Assembly: GCA_002763075.1 (NCBI GenBank)
Contig: PFDB01000004.1
Coordinates: 24,084 to 61,901 of the forward strand
Direction: 5' to 3'
DNA from: Candidatus Pacearchaeota archaeon CG10_big_fil_rev_8_21_14_0_10_34_76
GTDB taxonomy: Archaea; Nanobdellota; Nanobdellia; Pacearchaeales; GW2011-AR1
DNA length: 37,818 nt
Shown: positions 30,537 to 37,818 of the stretch, in pieces
How the letters are laid out: each line of letters starts with the position of its first letter
Numbering within the stretch: position 1 is the stretch's first letter
Position numbers and translations under genes: made by a program
The notes under the pieces: model-generated
Database searches by the model: none
Seen by the model: the letters and a program-made list of their open reading frames with translations, nothing else
Told to the model about the DNA's origin: nothing

Positions 30537-30811
30537 ATAAAACTAACAAATCCTTTTGCTGTAAGAATTAAGGCAAGACTCCAGATTAGAAATGAGGGTA
30601 TTGTAAAAAATATCGCAACGATTAGTGTGAGGGAGGCTATAATGTCTATAGCACTTAGCAAGTCTCCTGTAATTATGAACATTCCCTTGAGGAAAAGAAG
30701 TCCTGCAGAGAAGAGAATTAACTGAGTGAATGGGCTTATTCCGAAAATTAACATTAAGAAAGTAGATGCTGCAATCAGATCTATGGCTCCTAAAATCCTT
30801 AAAATTAACAT
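30533..30811 (-). CDS. Small polytopic membrane protein, 92 residues
   Basis: The protein is almost entirely hydrophobic, with about four membrane segments and few charges (one Arg, two Asp and two Lys spread between segments). It converges with the HTH gene, the stop codons overlapping by a few bases. A weak TATA-like CTTATTAAC (about 30832-30840, minus strand) is 25 bases before the ATG. I do not recognise the family; small four-helix proteins of this sort are common in DPANN genomes and have no known role. Confidence 0.7.
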   Translation of the reverse strand: MLILRILGAIDLIAASTFLMLIFGISPFTQLILFSAGLLFLKGMFIITGDLLSAIDIIASLTLIVAIFFTIPSFLIWSLALILTAKGFVSFI

Positions 30812-30899
30812 GAAATTTTTTGTTTGGAAGAGTTAATAAGTTTGCTTGTTTTTTAGAGTTCTTAAAAAGATTTAAAAAGCCCTTTTCTTGATGAGTTAT

Positions 30900-31157
30900 A
30901 TGGAAATTGTAATTTTGAATGAGCAAAAAGATGATATTGAAATGAAAATTGATAATCTTACTGTTGCAGAAATCTTAAGGGCTTATCTAAGTGAAACTTC
31001 AGGGGTAGATTTTGTAGCATGGAGAAGGGATCATATTTCTAAGCCTGCACTATTAAAGATTAAAAGTTCGGGAAAGACAGTAAAGAAAGCAATGAATGAA
31101 GCCATTGTTGCAATAATAAAAGATTCTGAGAAGGTAATGGCTGAACTGAAAAAGTAA
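30900..31157 (+). CDS. rpoL: DNA-directed RNA polymerase subunit L (Rpo11)
   Basis: This 85-residue protein starts MEIVILNEQKDDIEMKID and contains TVAEILRAYLSETSGVDF, VAWRRDHI and KPALLKIKSSGKTV, matching the order of the archaeal L subunit, which pairs with subunit D in polymerase assembly. A long C-terminal helix ends it. ATG 30900 is preferred over ATG 30891 because TTTAAAAA (30871-30878) is 25 bases upstream. The call rests on pattern; sequence identity to well-studied subunits is modest, as expected for DPANN. Confidence 0.82.
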   Translation: MEIVILNEQKDDIEMKIDNLTVAEILRAYLSETSGVDFVAWRRDHISKPALLKIKSSGKTVKKAMNEAIVAIIKDSEKVMAELKK

Positions 31158-31214
31158 CGTTAGATTTATTAATGGTTTTTTGTATATTTATCTAGTTTAG
31201 ATTTTAAACTAAAA

Positions 31215-31222
31215 AGGAGGTG
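31215..31222 (+). promoter_or_regulatory. Strong Shine-Dalgarno sequence
   Basis: AGGAGGTG lies 4 bases before ATG 31227 and is a near-perfect match to the 16S rRNA 3' end. It is the strongest such site in the window and belongs to a first gene, where most others are leaderless. A TATA-like GTATATTTATC (about 31181-31191) would put transcription start near 31210, leaving a short leader. Confidence 0.7.
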
Positions 31223-31226
31223 TTAA

Positions 31227-31448
31227 ATGAATTGTAATTGTAAGTGGACAGAAACTGTTTTAGCAGTTATTATTTTTGTGCTGGCTGTATGGCCTGAATT
31301 ATTGGGCGTGGTAGTATCAGCATGGGTAATTGCTATTGGAGCAATCTTGTTGTTAGTACATGCATGGAGTTGTAAGAGCTGTAAGGTCGAGAAGATAAAA
31401 CCTATGCCTGTTAGAAAAGCAAGAAGTGCAAAAAAAAGAAGGAGATAG
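31227..31448 (+). CDS. Small two-helix membrane protein with Cys-rich ends
   Basis: This 73-residue protein has CNCKW at the N-terminus, two hydrophobic helices (about 10-28 and 30-47), then WSCKSCKVEK and a basic tail (RKARSAKKRRR). The Cys pairs on both sides of the helices could bind a metal together. It has an exceptionally strong Shine-Dalgarno sequence, suggesting high expression. I do not recognise a named family. A T-rich stretch follows the stop. Confidence 0.75.
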   Translation: MNCNCKWTETVLAVIIFVLAVWPELLGVVVSAWVIAIGAILLLVHAWSCKSCKVEKIKPMPVRKARSAKKRRR

Positions 31449-31508
31449 TTAGAATTTTATTTTTCTTTTTATAATTATCTTTATATATTTGATTTATTCT
31501 GCTGATAT

Positions 31509-32360
31509 ATGGCTACAACCTATACAGATTCTAAGGATATAGGTCAAGAGGAGTCTAAGGGTTCAGATGAGCAAAACAAGACAACTTCTCTGAACTCTAG
31601 AAGCTTGGGACAAAGAAAACTTTCAGCTGGAAGCTACGATTTGAATAGATGGCTTCATGGAGGATACGATTCTGACATAATCACGACGTTTTATGGAGGA
31701 CCTGGGAGTGGGAAAACTAATTTCTGCTTATGTGCTGCTGTTTCCCAAGCAAAGAAGGGGAATAAGGTTATATTCATAGATACGGAGGGAGGATTCTCTT
31801 CTGAAAGAGTTAAACAGCTTATAGGAGCCAATAATGGAAATGGAAATGGAGATTTGGATAAAGTGCTTGAGAACATATTATTATTGAAGCCTACAAATTT
31901 TAAAGAACAGAAAGAGGCATTTGATAAGCTTTTGAAATATCTGAATAATGAAGTTAGTTTGATAATTGTTGATGGTATGACCATGCTTTACAGGTTGGAG
32001 TTTGCTGATGCAAGAGAAAAGAGAATTGAGGAGGCGGAGAATGGAAATGTTGATAAGAAGAATGATATTCATCATATTCAAAAGGTCAATGCTGAGCTTA
32101 CAAGGCAGATGAGATTGATTGCAGAGATTGCTCGCAAGAGAGGAATTCCAGTGCTTGTGACAAATCAAGTTTATAATTGGGATAATGAAACAAAGATGGT
32201 TGGAGGAGATATCTTGAAGTATTGGAGCAAATGTCTTATTGAACTGGAGAATGATAGAGGAAGAAGGACTGCTTATCTCAGGAAGCATAGAAGCTTGGCA
32301 GAGAAGAGTTTTGGTTTTCAGATATATGATCTCGGAATAAGGAAGAAAGGATGGATTTGA
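31509..32360 (+). CDS. radB: RadB-like RecA-family ATPase
   Basis: This 283-residue protein has Walker A GGPGSGKT (63-70), VIFIDTEGGFSSERV, Walker B LIIVDGMTMLY and a loop ending ARKRGIPVLVTNQVY. The domain before the ATPase core is only about 45 residues of disordered Ser/Gln/Lys sequence and lacks the helix-hairpin-helix domain of RadA, so RadB, the accessory recombination paralog, is the better call. Residues VNAELTRQMRLIAEIA and the C-terminal LRKHRSLAEKSFGFQI fit the same family. TTATATATTT (31481-31490) is 25 bases before the ATG. The N-terminal tail is longer than in most RadB proteins. Confidence 0.88.
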   Translation: MATTYTDSKDIGQEESKGSDEQNKTTSLNSRSLGQRKLSAGSYDLNRWLHGGYDSDIITTFYGGPGSGKTNFCLCAAVSQAKKGNKVIFIDTEGGFSSERVKQLIGANNGNGNGDLDKVLENILLLKPTNFKEQKEAFDKLLKYLNNEVSLIIVDGMTMLYRLEFADAREKRIEEAENGNVDKKNDIHHIQKVNAELTRQMRLIAEIARKRGIPVLVTNQVYNWDNETKMVGGDILKYWSKCLIELENDRGRRTAYLRKHRSLAEKSFGFQIYDLGIRKKGWI

Positions 32361-32429
32361 TTTTTCGTAAATCTTTATAAAGTTAGTCTTACCTTTATTT
32401 ACAATTTTATATTTAAATAAAAGAGAGTG

Positions 32430-34547
32430 ATGAAGCGACAACAGAGGATTGACAGAAGAAATAAATTGGTTGCAATAGCTGGTGTTGTCGGAATTGTTAT
32501 TATCTCTTTAGGCATTTTAAGCTATATTAGTTCTCCACAATTTAGTCCGAGTTTGCAGAAGAACGCTGGTGGAAATCTTGGAGGAATAGGCTCTGGAGGA
32601 AATGACAAAAAAATTCAAGAACAAATTTATCCAGATACTTGGCCAGAGGATTCTAATCGGCTTCCAGATGGTCTCCCAATAGATTCTGATATTGCCTGTC
32701 AACTTCCATATATTGAAGTTTGGACAGCTGAAGATTTGAGTAATGTTCGAAACGATCTCGATGGCTGTTATATTCAGATGGCTGATATTGACTTGGCTGC
32801 AGCAGGGTATAATAATTGGGAACCAATAGGAGATTATGATTCTCCATTTATAGGAAATTATAATGGAAATCAATTTGAAATTAAGAATTTGAAAATTAAT
32901 CGCCCTGATGAGGATTATGTAGGCTTATTTGGAGCTAGTAGGGTTGCCATATTAAGGAATATTAAGATAATTGATTCTACCGTTTCAGGAAGAAGATATG
33001 TTGGAACTTTAGCCGGATATTTTTTCGGAGGGGAACTTTCTTCATCTTACGTTATTAATGGTTATCTAGCTGGCTATTCTACATCTGGGGGACTATTGGG
33101 ACAAATGGGTTCTGATAAATTTTCCGAAAATTTGATCAACAAGTCCTTTTTTGAGGGTTCATTAGAAGGAACTGAGTATATAGGAGGATTGGTCGGAAGG
33201 ACTGATAGATTTTTTAGAAATAAGGTTGAGAATTCCTTTTCCATCATAAATATTAGAACCCGGGCGTCAACAGGAGGATTAGTAGGAGGCCTTTTTTTGG
33301 GAAATGTTTTTAATAGTATGTCATTTGGAAACATTGAATCTTTTGGAGATGACTCGTCCTTTAGTTTAGGAGGTTTAGCAGGATTAGTAGGACCAGGTAT
33401 TATTTCTTCTTCCAGTTCTTCTGTTAAAATTACTTCATATGATTTACAAGGAGAAGAGGGTGGATTTTTTGGATTTAATGAAGGTAGAATTTCTGATTCT
33501 TATTCTTCTGGAAATTTAATTGCATATGGAAGGGGCGGATATCATTGGAATGCTATAGTAGGAGGTTTTGGGGGAGCAATTTGGATTCCAGAAGGATTTA
33601 TTAAAAATTCTTATTCTAGGGGATTTGTTGAAACTGACGGTTCTAGAATAGGGGGATTTTTAGGGGAATTAAAAGAAGGTTTTCAAATTTCTGATTCAAA
33701 ATTTGATATTCAAGCTTCTGGACAAAATAATTGTTATAAATATGGGAATTGTTCTGGGGCAGAAGGCCATCTAACAGCAGAAATGAAACAGCAATCAACG
33801 TATGAGAATTGGGATTTTGATAATACTTGGACAATGATAGAAGGAGAAACGTATCCTGTATTGAGGAGCCAGTTTGATGTTGGGCAATGGGCTCGCTGGC
33901 CGCTTGATTCAATCTATAATGAAAGCGGAAAGCAATATACTGAAGAGATTACTGACATGCAAAAGGAAGAAGCTCTTGTGAACGGAGCTATTGTAGCCAA
34001 TGGAAGAGTTGGAAATAGTTTGTTCTTTAAGAGAAGCGAGAAAGATTATGTTGATACTCAAAGTGATTTTGATTTGTACAATGCATTTTCTATATCAACT
34101 TGGATGAAATTACAGCAAACTCCTGCTCAAGGAGAGTATTATGTTGTAATGAGCAAAAATAATATGCCTGATGAAAAGAGTTATGCTATGTTTTTAGATT
34201 CTGCTAATAGGTTGTATTTTGTGTTTTATCCTGATGCAGATGGAAGCGGAGAGGTTCTTGTGTCTTCTGTATTAGACAATCCAACTACTATTTGGAATCA
34301 TGTTGCTGTTGTTTATGATGGGGAGCAGTTGAGATTATATATTAATGGAGAGAGAAAGAGTGTTAAGAATGCTGTTGATGTCAGACCTGCCGATATTCAG
34401 AGCAATTTGATAATTGGAGCTCAGACAAATGTTAACTCTGAAAGCGGATATAGTGATTATTATTGGGGCAGTATAGATGATGTTAGGATGTATCACAGGC
34501 CTTTGCTTGAAGATGAGATTATAGTTCTTGCTAATGGATTTGATTGA
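32430..34547 (+). CDS. Surface protein with GLUG repeats and LamG domain
   Basis: This 705-residue protein has an N-terminal transmembrane helix (about 12-33), a linker, the segment WTAEDLSNVRND, DIDLAAAGYNNWEPIG and NYNGNQFEIKNL that typically leads into GLUG repeats, and then about seven GLUG-like units (YVGLFG, YVGTLAG, STSGGLLG, YIGGLVG, STGGLVGG, SLGGLAG, IGGFLG) over about 155-410. A LamG/concanavalin-A-like domain occupies about 545-700 (AFSISTWMKL, WNHVAVVYDGEQLRLYING, SIDDVRMYHRPL). It is probably displayed outside the cell and anchored by its N-terminus, perhaps binding glycans. ATG 32430 is preferred over an overlapping upstream GTG. The LamG domain resembles that of the 1506-residue protein. 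Confidence 0.88.
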   Translation: MKRQQRIDRRNKLVAIAGVVGIVIISLGILSYISSPQFSPSLQKNAGGNLGGIGSGGNDKKIQEQIYPDTWPEDSNRLPDGLPIDSDIACQLPYIEVWTAEDLSNVRNDLDGCYIQMADIDLAAAGYNNWEPIGDYDSPFIGNYNGNQFEIKNLKINRPDEDYVGLFGASRVAILRNIKIIDSTVSGRRYVGTLAGYFFGGELSSSYVINGYLAGYSTSGGLLGQMGSDKFSENLINKSFFEGSLEGTEYIGGLVGRTDRFFRNKVENSFSIINIRTRASTGGLVGGLFLGNVFNSMSFGNIESFGDDSSFSLGGLAGLVGPGIISSSSSSVKITSYDLQGEEGGFFGFNEGRISDSYSSGNLIAYGRGGYHWNAIVGGFGGAIWIPEGFIKNSYSRGFVETDGSRIGGFLGELKEGFQISDSKFDIQASGQNNCYKYGNCSGAEGHLTAEMKQQSTYENWDFDNTWTMIEGETYPVLRSQFDVGQWARWPLDSIYNESGKQYTEEITDMQKEEALVNGAIVANGRVGNSLFFKRSEKDYVDTQSDFDLYNAFSISTWMKLQQTPAQGEYYVVMSKNNMPDEKSYAMFLDSANRLYFVFYPDADGSGEVLVSSVLDNPTTIWNHVAVVYDGEQLRLYINGERKSVKNAVDVRPADIQSNLIIGAQTNVNSESGYSDYYWGSIDDVRMYHRPLLEDEIIVLANGFD

Positions 34548-34549
34548 TA

Positions 34550-34798
34550 TCAAATTCTATACGTTTGATCTCTTAATGACCTGTAGTAATTAACTGCTGT
34601 GTTTCCGAATAAGAAAGGAAGGCCAACTCCTGCCGCAGCAGATAATACTCCGTAACATATATCTGGAGCATCGGCTTCTATTATTCCGTGACCCATTAAG
34701 TAGAGTCCTGTTGGAAACAATACTGTCGAAGAGACTGCGGCAACAGAAAGTCCAGAAAACTTGATTATTTTTACTATATCGCTTTCTTTATTTCTCAT
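34550..34798 (-). CDS. Small two-helix membrane protein, 82 residues
   Basis: Two hydrophobic segments (about 12-37 and 48-68) are separated by a short acidic loop (EADAPDICYG); the C-terminus is basic. I do not recognise the family. It converges with the GLUG/LamG gene, 2 bases away. A TATA-like AACTTAAAAG (34821-34830, minus strand) lies about 26 bases before the ATG. Confidence 0.65.
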   Translation of the reverse strand: MRNKESDIVKIIKFSGLSVAAVSSTVLFPTGLYLMGHGIIEADAPDICYGVLSAAAGVGLPFLFGNTAVNYYRSLRDQTYRI

Positions 34799-34928
34799 GA
34801 ATTATTTTTTATTTTTTCTCTTTTAAGTTTTTATATTCAGCAGAAGTTAAATAAGGTTTTTCTATAAAAAATATTGTGAATTTTGACAAATAGGTTATTT
34901 TTAAATAGCAAGAAACTTTTAATTGATT

Positions 34929-36647
34929 ATGAAATATTCTGAACTTGTTAAGGTGTATGATGCTTTGTCCGCAACTACAAAAAAGATAGAGAAGATAGAT
35001 ATTCTTGCTAAATTTTTACCAAGGCTGAAAGATCATCCCGAATGGATATATCTACTTAGGGGAAGAGTCTTGCCAGATTATGATGAAAGAGAGTTTGGCA
35101 TATCCACACAACTTGCTATAAAAGCCATTGCAAGGGCTGCAGCAGTAGACTCAAAAGAAGTTGTGAAGAAATTCCATAAGGTTGGAGATTTAGGAGATGT
35201 GGCTGCAGAGCTTATAGGAAAGAAGAGACAATCTACATTATTTTCTAAGGAGCTTGATGTTGCAAGGGTATTTGATAATTTAAGGAAGATTGTAGATATA
35301 ACTGGAAATGGTGCAGTGGATAGAAAACTTAGTTATGTTATCGAATTATTAAGTTCTGCAGCGGGAGATGGATCAGTATATATCATAAGGACTCTTCTTA
35401 ATGATTTGCGTGTAGGGGTTGCAGATGCTATTCTAAGAGATGGAATTGTTGTTGCGTTTTTTGGAGAGGATAGAGAGATGAGGGATAAGGTAGAAGAAAC
35501 TTATGATAAAGTGAATGATTTTGCGGAAGTTTTTGCAATGGCCTCCAAGGGAAAAAAGGGTCTTGATAGTGTAAGAATTGTTCCAGGAAGGCCGTTGAAG
35601 GTCATGTTACCTGTAAAAGTTACAGAAATTGACGAGGCATTCAGGATTTGTGGAGATAAAGTTGCTGTAGAACATAAATATGATGGATTTAGAGTTCTTA
35701 TAAACAAGGATTCAAGGGGAAATGTAAGTCTTTTTACTAGAAGGTTAGATAATGTTACAAATCAATTTCCTGATGTCGTGAAGATTGTGAAGGAAAGGAT
35801 ACATGGGAATGATTTTATTCTTGATTCAGAGGTTGTGGGGTATGATCCCGAAAAAATGAGATATAGGCCATTTGAAGCAATTAGTCAAAGGATTAGGAGA
35901 AAACATGAAATAGAAAGGCTAATGAAAAAATTACCTGTAGAAATAAATGTATTTGATGTAATCTATTTAAATGGCGAGAGCAAAATTGATATGCCATTTA
36001 TAGAAAGGAGAAAGGTTATAGAGAAGATAGTAAACCATGAGCCTTGGAAGATAAGACTTTCAAAGCAAATAATAACTAGTGATAAAAAGGAAGTTTTGAA
36101 ATTTTATAAGGAAGCTTTGAAAATAGGTGAGGAGGGAGTTATGGTAAAGAGGTTAGATTCTCCGTATAGACCTGGAAGAAGAGTGGGTTATATTGTCAAG
36201 ATGAAGCCAGAAGCAAAAGACTTAGATTTGGTAATTGTCGGGGCGGAATATGGAAGAGGAAAGAGGGCTGGGGGATTAACTAGCTTTATTCTTGCGTGCA
36301 GGAAAAATGCTGGAAGCAGAGAGCTTGTTGAAGTTGGAAAAGCATCTTCTGGATTGAAAGAGAAAGAGGGAAGTGATGGAACTACATACAAGGAGATAAA
36401 TGATATTTTACAGCCTCTTATAATCAAAGAAGAAAAAGGTTATGTTCAAGTGAAGCCTAATGTCGTTGTTTCTGTGACTTATCAAAACGTTCAACCAAGC
36501 CCTACTTATAATTCAGGGTATGCCATGAGATTTCCGAGAATAACCCATTACCGTCCTGAAAGGGGAAAGCATGATATTGCTACTCTAGATGACATAAAGA
36601 AAGAATTTCTCAGGATGCAGAAACGACGGAAAGGCGGTTTAGGATAA
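34929..36647 (+). CDS. lig: ATP-dependent DNA ligase, archaeal type
   Basis: This 572-residue enzyme seals nicks using ATP. The adenylated lysine is Lys250 in VAVEHKYDGFRV (motif I); LFTRRLDNVTNQFPDV (motif III region), FILDSEVVGYD, EEGVMVKRLDSPY (motif IV) and YIVKMKPE (motif V) follow. The N-terminal DNA-binding domain (residues 1 to about 200) and the C-terminal OB domain complete the family layout, and the length matches archaeal Lig. ATG 34929 is chosen because TTTTTAAATAG (34899-34909) is 25 bases upstream. The frame is open slightly upstream to a TTG, which is not preferred. Confidence 0.97.
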   Translation: MKYSELVKVYDALSATTKKIEKIDILAKFLPRLKDHPEWIYLLRGRVLPDYDEREFGISTQLAIKAIARAAAVDSKEVVKKFHKVGDLGDVAAELIGKKRQSTLFSKELDVARVFDNLRKIVDITGNGAVDRKLSYVIELLSSAAGDGSVYIIRTLLNDLRVGVADAILRDGIVVAFFGEDREMRDKVEETYDKVNDFAEVFAMASKGKKGLDSVRIVPGRPLKVMLPVKVTEIDEAFRICGDKVAVEHKYDGFRVLINKDSRGNVSLFTRRLDNVTNQFPDVVKIVKERIHGNDFILDSEVVGYDPEKMRYRPFEAISQRIRRKHEIERLMKKLPVEINVFDVIYLNGESKIDMPFIERRKVIEKIVNHEPWKIRLSKQIITSDKKEVLKFYKEALKIGEEGVMVKRLDSPYRPGRRVGYIVKMKPEAKDLDLVIVGAEYGRGKRAGGLTSFILACRKNAGSRELVEVGKASSGLKEKEGSDGTTYKEINDILQPLIIKEEKGYVQVKPNVVVSVTYQNVQPSPTYNSGYAMRFPRITHYRPERGKHDIATLDDIKKEFLRMQKRRKGGLG

Positions 36648-36677
36648 ATTTTTAAACTAAGTTTTTTCTGAACATTT

Positions 36678-36992
36678 ATGGTAATATACGATAGTGAACG
36701 TCCGTATAGGTTAAGTTTAACTGTAGGAAATCGGCTTGGCATTCATGCAAGGCCATCTACCGATATACAGACTATTGCATTGGATTTTCAGGGAAAGATA
36801 TATTATTGCAAGGAGGGTAATGACCCTGTGGATGCAACCTCTGTAATTCAGGTTCTGATTCAAGGTTCTTTATATGGAGACAATGTTCACTTTGAAATCT
36901 TTCCTGAAGAGGCGGTCTCAACCGATAATCCAAGATTAAGGGAGACAATTGCAAAATTAGAGAATATAGTCCGTCACGATGACGATAAATAG
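36678..36992 (+). CDS. HPr-like phosphocarrier protein
   Basis: This 104-residue protein has the HPr active-site pattern NRLGIHARPSTD with His23, the residue phosphorylated in bacterial HPr, and DATSVIQVLIQGSLYGDNV with Ser55 at the spacing of the regulatory Ser46. Both ends extend beyond an 88-residue HPr. TTTTTAAAC (36649-36657) is 25 bases upstream. No enzyme I, EII or HPr kinase gene is in the window. In an archaeon without a sugar PTS it might serve another phosphorelay, or the fold may be reused. The family call is fairly safe; the function is not. Confidence 0.78.
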   Translation: MVIYDSERPYRLSLTVGNRLGIHARPSTDIQTIALDFQGKIYYCKEGNDPVDATSVIQVLIQGSLYGDNVHFEIFPEEAVSTDNPRLRETIAKLENIVRHDDDK

Positions 36993-37049
36993 TTTATTGT
37001 CGGAAGCTTTATAAAGGATTTTCGTTTATAAATAATATCTAATTCAATT

Positions 37050-37622
37050 ATGGCAAGTAAAAAATCTGATCTTAAGGTGCAAAACATTGTTGCGACTAGT
37101 TCTTTAGGGAAACCAGTTTCATTAACTAAGCTTGCTAGAAGCCAGAGCAATACAGAATATAATCCTGAACAGTTTCCAGGACTTGTGTTACGAGTAAAGG
37201 AACCTAAGTCTGCTGTTTTGGTGTTCTCTTCCGGGAATCTTGTGTGCACCGGAACAAAAAGTGTTGCACAAGTAAAAGAGGTGATTGAGCAGGTCATAAA
37301 ACAACTTGCTAAGATTGGGGTTAAGATAACTGATAAACCAAAGATAACTGTGCAAAACATTGTTGCTTCGGGTAATATCAATGTGGATCTTAACCTCAAT
37401 ATTCTTGCTTTAGAGCTGGAGAATACGGAATATGAACCTGAACAGTTCCCAGGACTCGTCTATAAATTAGACAAGCCTACAACTACATTTTTGCTGTTTT
37501 CAAATGGGAAGCTTGTGTGTACTGGGACAAAAAGCAAGCAAGAACTTGACGCTGCCATGGAGCAGTTGAATAAGAACATTAAAGAAGTTTTGAAGAGAAT
37601 AGAAAGCAAGAAGAGAAAGTGA
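37050..37622 (+). CDS. tbp: TATA-box-binding protein (TBP)
   Basis: This 190-residue protein is built of two direct repeats that form the DNA-binding saddle: VQNIVATSSLG...EYNPEQFPGLVLR...GNLVCTGTKS and VQNIVASGNIN...EYEPEQFPGLVYK...GKLVCTGTKS. It recruits TFB and RNA polymerase to the TATA elements seen throughout the window. Its own TATA box GTTTATAAATA (37024-37034) is about 23 bases before the ATG. The length is typical for archaeal TBP with a short Lys-rich C-terminal end (RIESKKRK). Confidence 0.97.
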   Translation: MASKKSDLKVQNIVATSSLGKPVSLTKLARSQSNTEYNPEQFPGLVLRVKEPKSAVLVFSSGNLVCTGTKSVAQVKEVIEQVIKQLAKIGVKITDKPKITVQNIVASGNINVDLNLNILALELENTEYEPEQFPGLVYKLDKPTTTFLLFSNGKLVCTGTKSKQELDAAMEQLNKNIKEVLKRIESKKRK

Positions 37623-37652
37623 TTTTTAAATGATTTTAGTCGGTGAGAATTT

Positions 37653-37763
37653 ATGTTTATAGAAGATTATAATGACTTTCTGAGGAATTTGAAAGTAGAA
37701 ACTATGTCTAATCTTGCACTTCTTAATCCTTCCGCAAGAAATCCTTGGCTTTCAAGCCAATGA
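37653..37763 (+). CDS. Possible microprotein, 36 residues
   Basis: ATG 37653 opens 36 codons ending TGA. The product begins MFIEDYNDFLRNLKVETM and ends ARNPWLSSQ. ATTTTTAAATG (37622-37632) is centred 26 bases before the ATG, the same geometry as established leaderless genes here, which is the main evidence. There is no homology I can name; it could be chance. Confidence 0.4.
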   Translation: MFIEDYNDFLRNLKVETMSNLALLNPSARNPWLSSQ

Positions 37764-37793
37764 ATGAATTGCGGTAATTATTTCTATTAAAAT

Positions 37794-37803
37794 AAATATA
37801 AAA
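37794..37803 (+). promoter_or_regulatory. TATA element at right edge of window
   Basis: AAATATAAAA near the right edge has the composition of the other TATA elements and would direct a plus-strand transcript starting a few bases beyond the end of the window. No gene following it is visible. Confidence 0.4.
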
Positions 37804-37818
37804 CAGGGAGAGTTTGTT

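Noticed and set aside
31881-32441. 186-codon open frame antisense to radB
   Set aside because: It is low-complexity Ile/Leu/Ser sequence created by AT-rich codons of radB, with no promoter.
36974-37399. 141-codon frame antisense to tbp
   Set aside because: It mirrors the two TBP repeats on the opposite strand and starts inside tbp.
1-37818. CRISPR array or rRNA genes
   Set aside because: No regularly spaced direct repeats with unique spacers and no rRNA-like conserved segments were seen on either strand.

Overview
The window is an AT-rich, gene-dense piece of an archaeal chromosome, most likely from a small-genome DPANN lineage (Pacearchaeota/Woesearchaeota type). Archaeal markers are TBP, TFE, RNA polymerase subunit L, ribosomal protein S17e, an Sm-like protein, tRNA-splicing endonuclease EndA, RadB, an archaeal ATP-dependent DNA ligase and an intron-containing tRNA. 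They sit beside genes of bacterial flavour: bacterial-type LeuRS and AlaRS, ScpB, UppP and an HPr-like protein. That mixture is common in DPANN archaea; the lineage is inferred from gene content only.

Layout. 1-2.0 kb: a type II restriction-modification cassette (small zinc ribbon, N4-cytosine-type methyltransferase, convergent MjaI-like endonuclease) behind a repeat-rich promoter. 2.0-3.2 kb: Sm-like protein and RNase Z. 3.2-8.5 kb: a two-gene surface-protein operon ending in a 1506-residue membrane-anchored protein. 8.6-13.5 kb: intron-bearing tRNA-Arg, lipoprotein, tRNA-Cys, GlyRS with an unusual N-terminal extension, small unknowns, a MinD-like ATPase, a HIT protein and a CAT-anticodon tRNA. 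13.5-16.1 kb: mostly minus-strand genes (S17e, a winged-helix protein, EndA, a NIF3/PII-like domain). 16.2-20.4 kb: membrane protein, P-loop kinase, LeuRS with a complete Nudix domain inside its editing region. 20.4-25.1 kb: UppP, small proteins, AlaRS with an inserted HAD-like domain, and a pair of coiled-coil proteins. 25.1-31.5 kb: TFE, rhomboid protease, SpoIIM-like protein, ScpB, glycosyltransferase, HTH protein, RpoL. 31.5-37.8 kb: RadB, a GLUG/LamG surface protein, DNA ligase, HPr-like protein, TBP and a tiny ORF.

How it works together. Most first genes of transcription units have an A/T-rich TATA element centred about 25 bases before the start codon, so most mRNAs are probably leaderless; several genes inside operons instead have purine-rich Shine-Dalgarno sequences. 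RNA processing and translation are heavily represented (EndA, RNase Z, Sm protein, three tRNAs, three tRNA synthetases), and one tRNA here needs EndA for splicing. A second theme is the cell surface: two LamG-bearing anchored proteins, a lipoprotein, UppP, a glycosyltransferase and a rhomboid protease.

Most notable: all three aminoacyl-tRNA synthetases have non-standard architectures. LeuRS carries a Nudix domain with an intact Nudix box, AlaRS carries a degenerate HAD-like domain and ends after its editing domain, and GlyRS carries a transposase-like N-terminal domain. The restriction-modification cassette contains no CTAG, the expected target of an MjaI-type enzyme, although CTAG is common elsewhere in the window. 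No rRNA genes, CRISPR arrays or complete insertion sequences were seen, and no stretch longer than about 300 bases lacks a gene.
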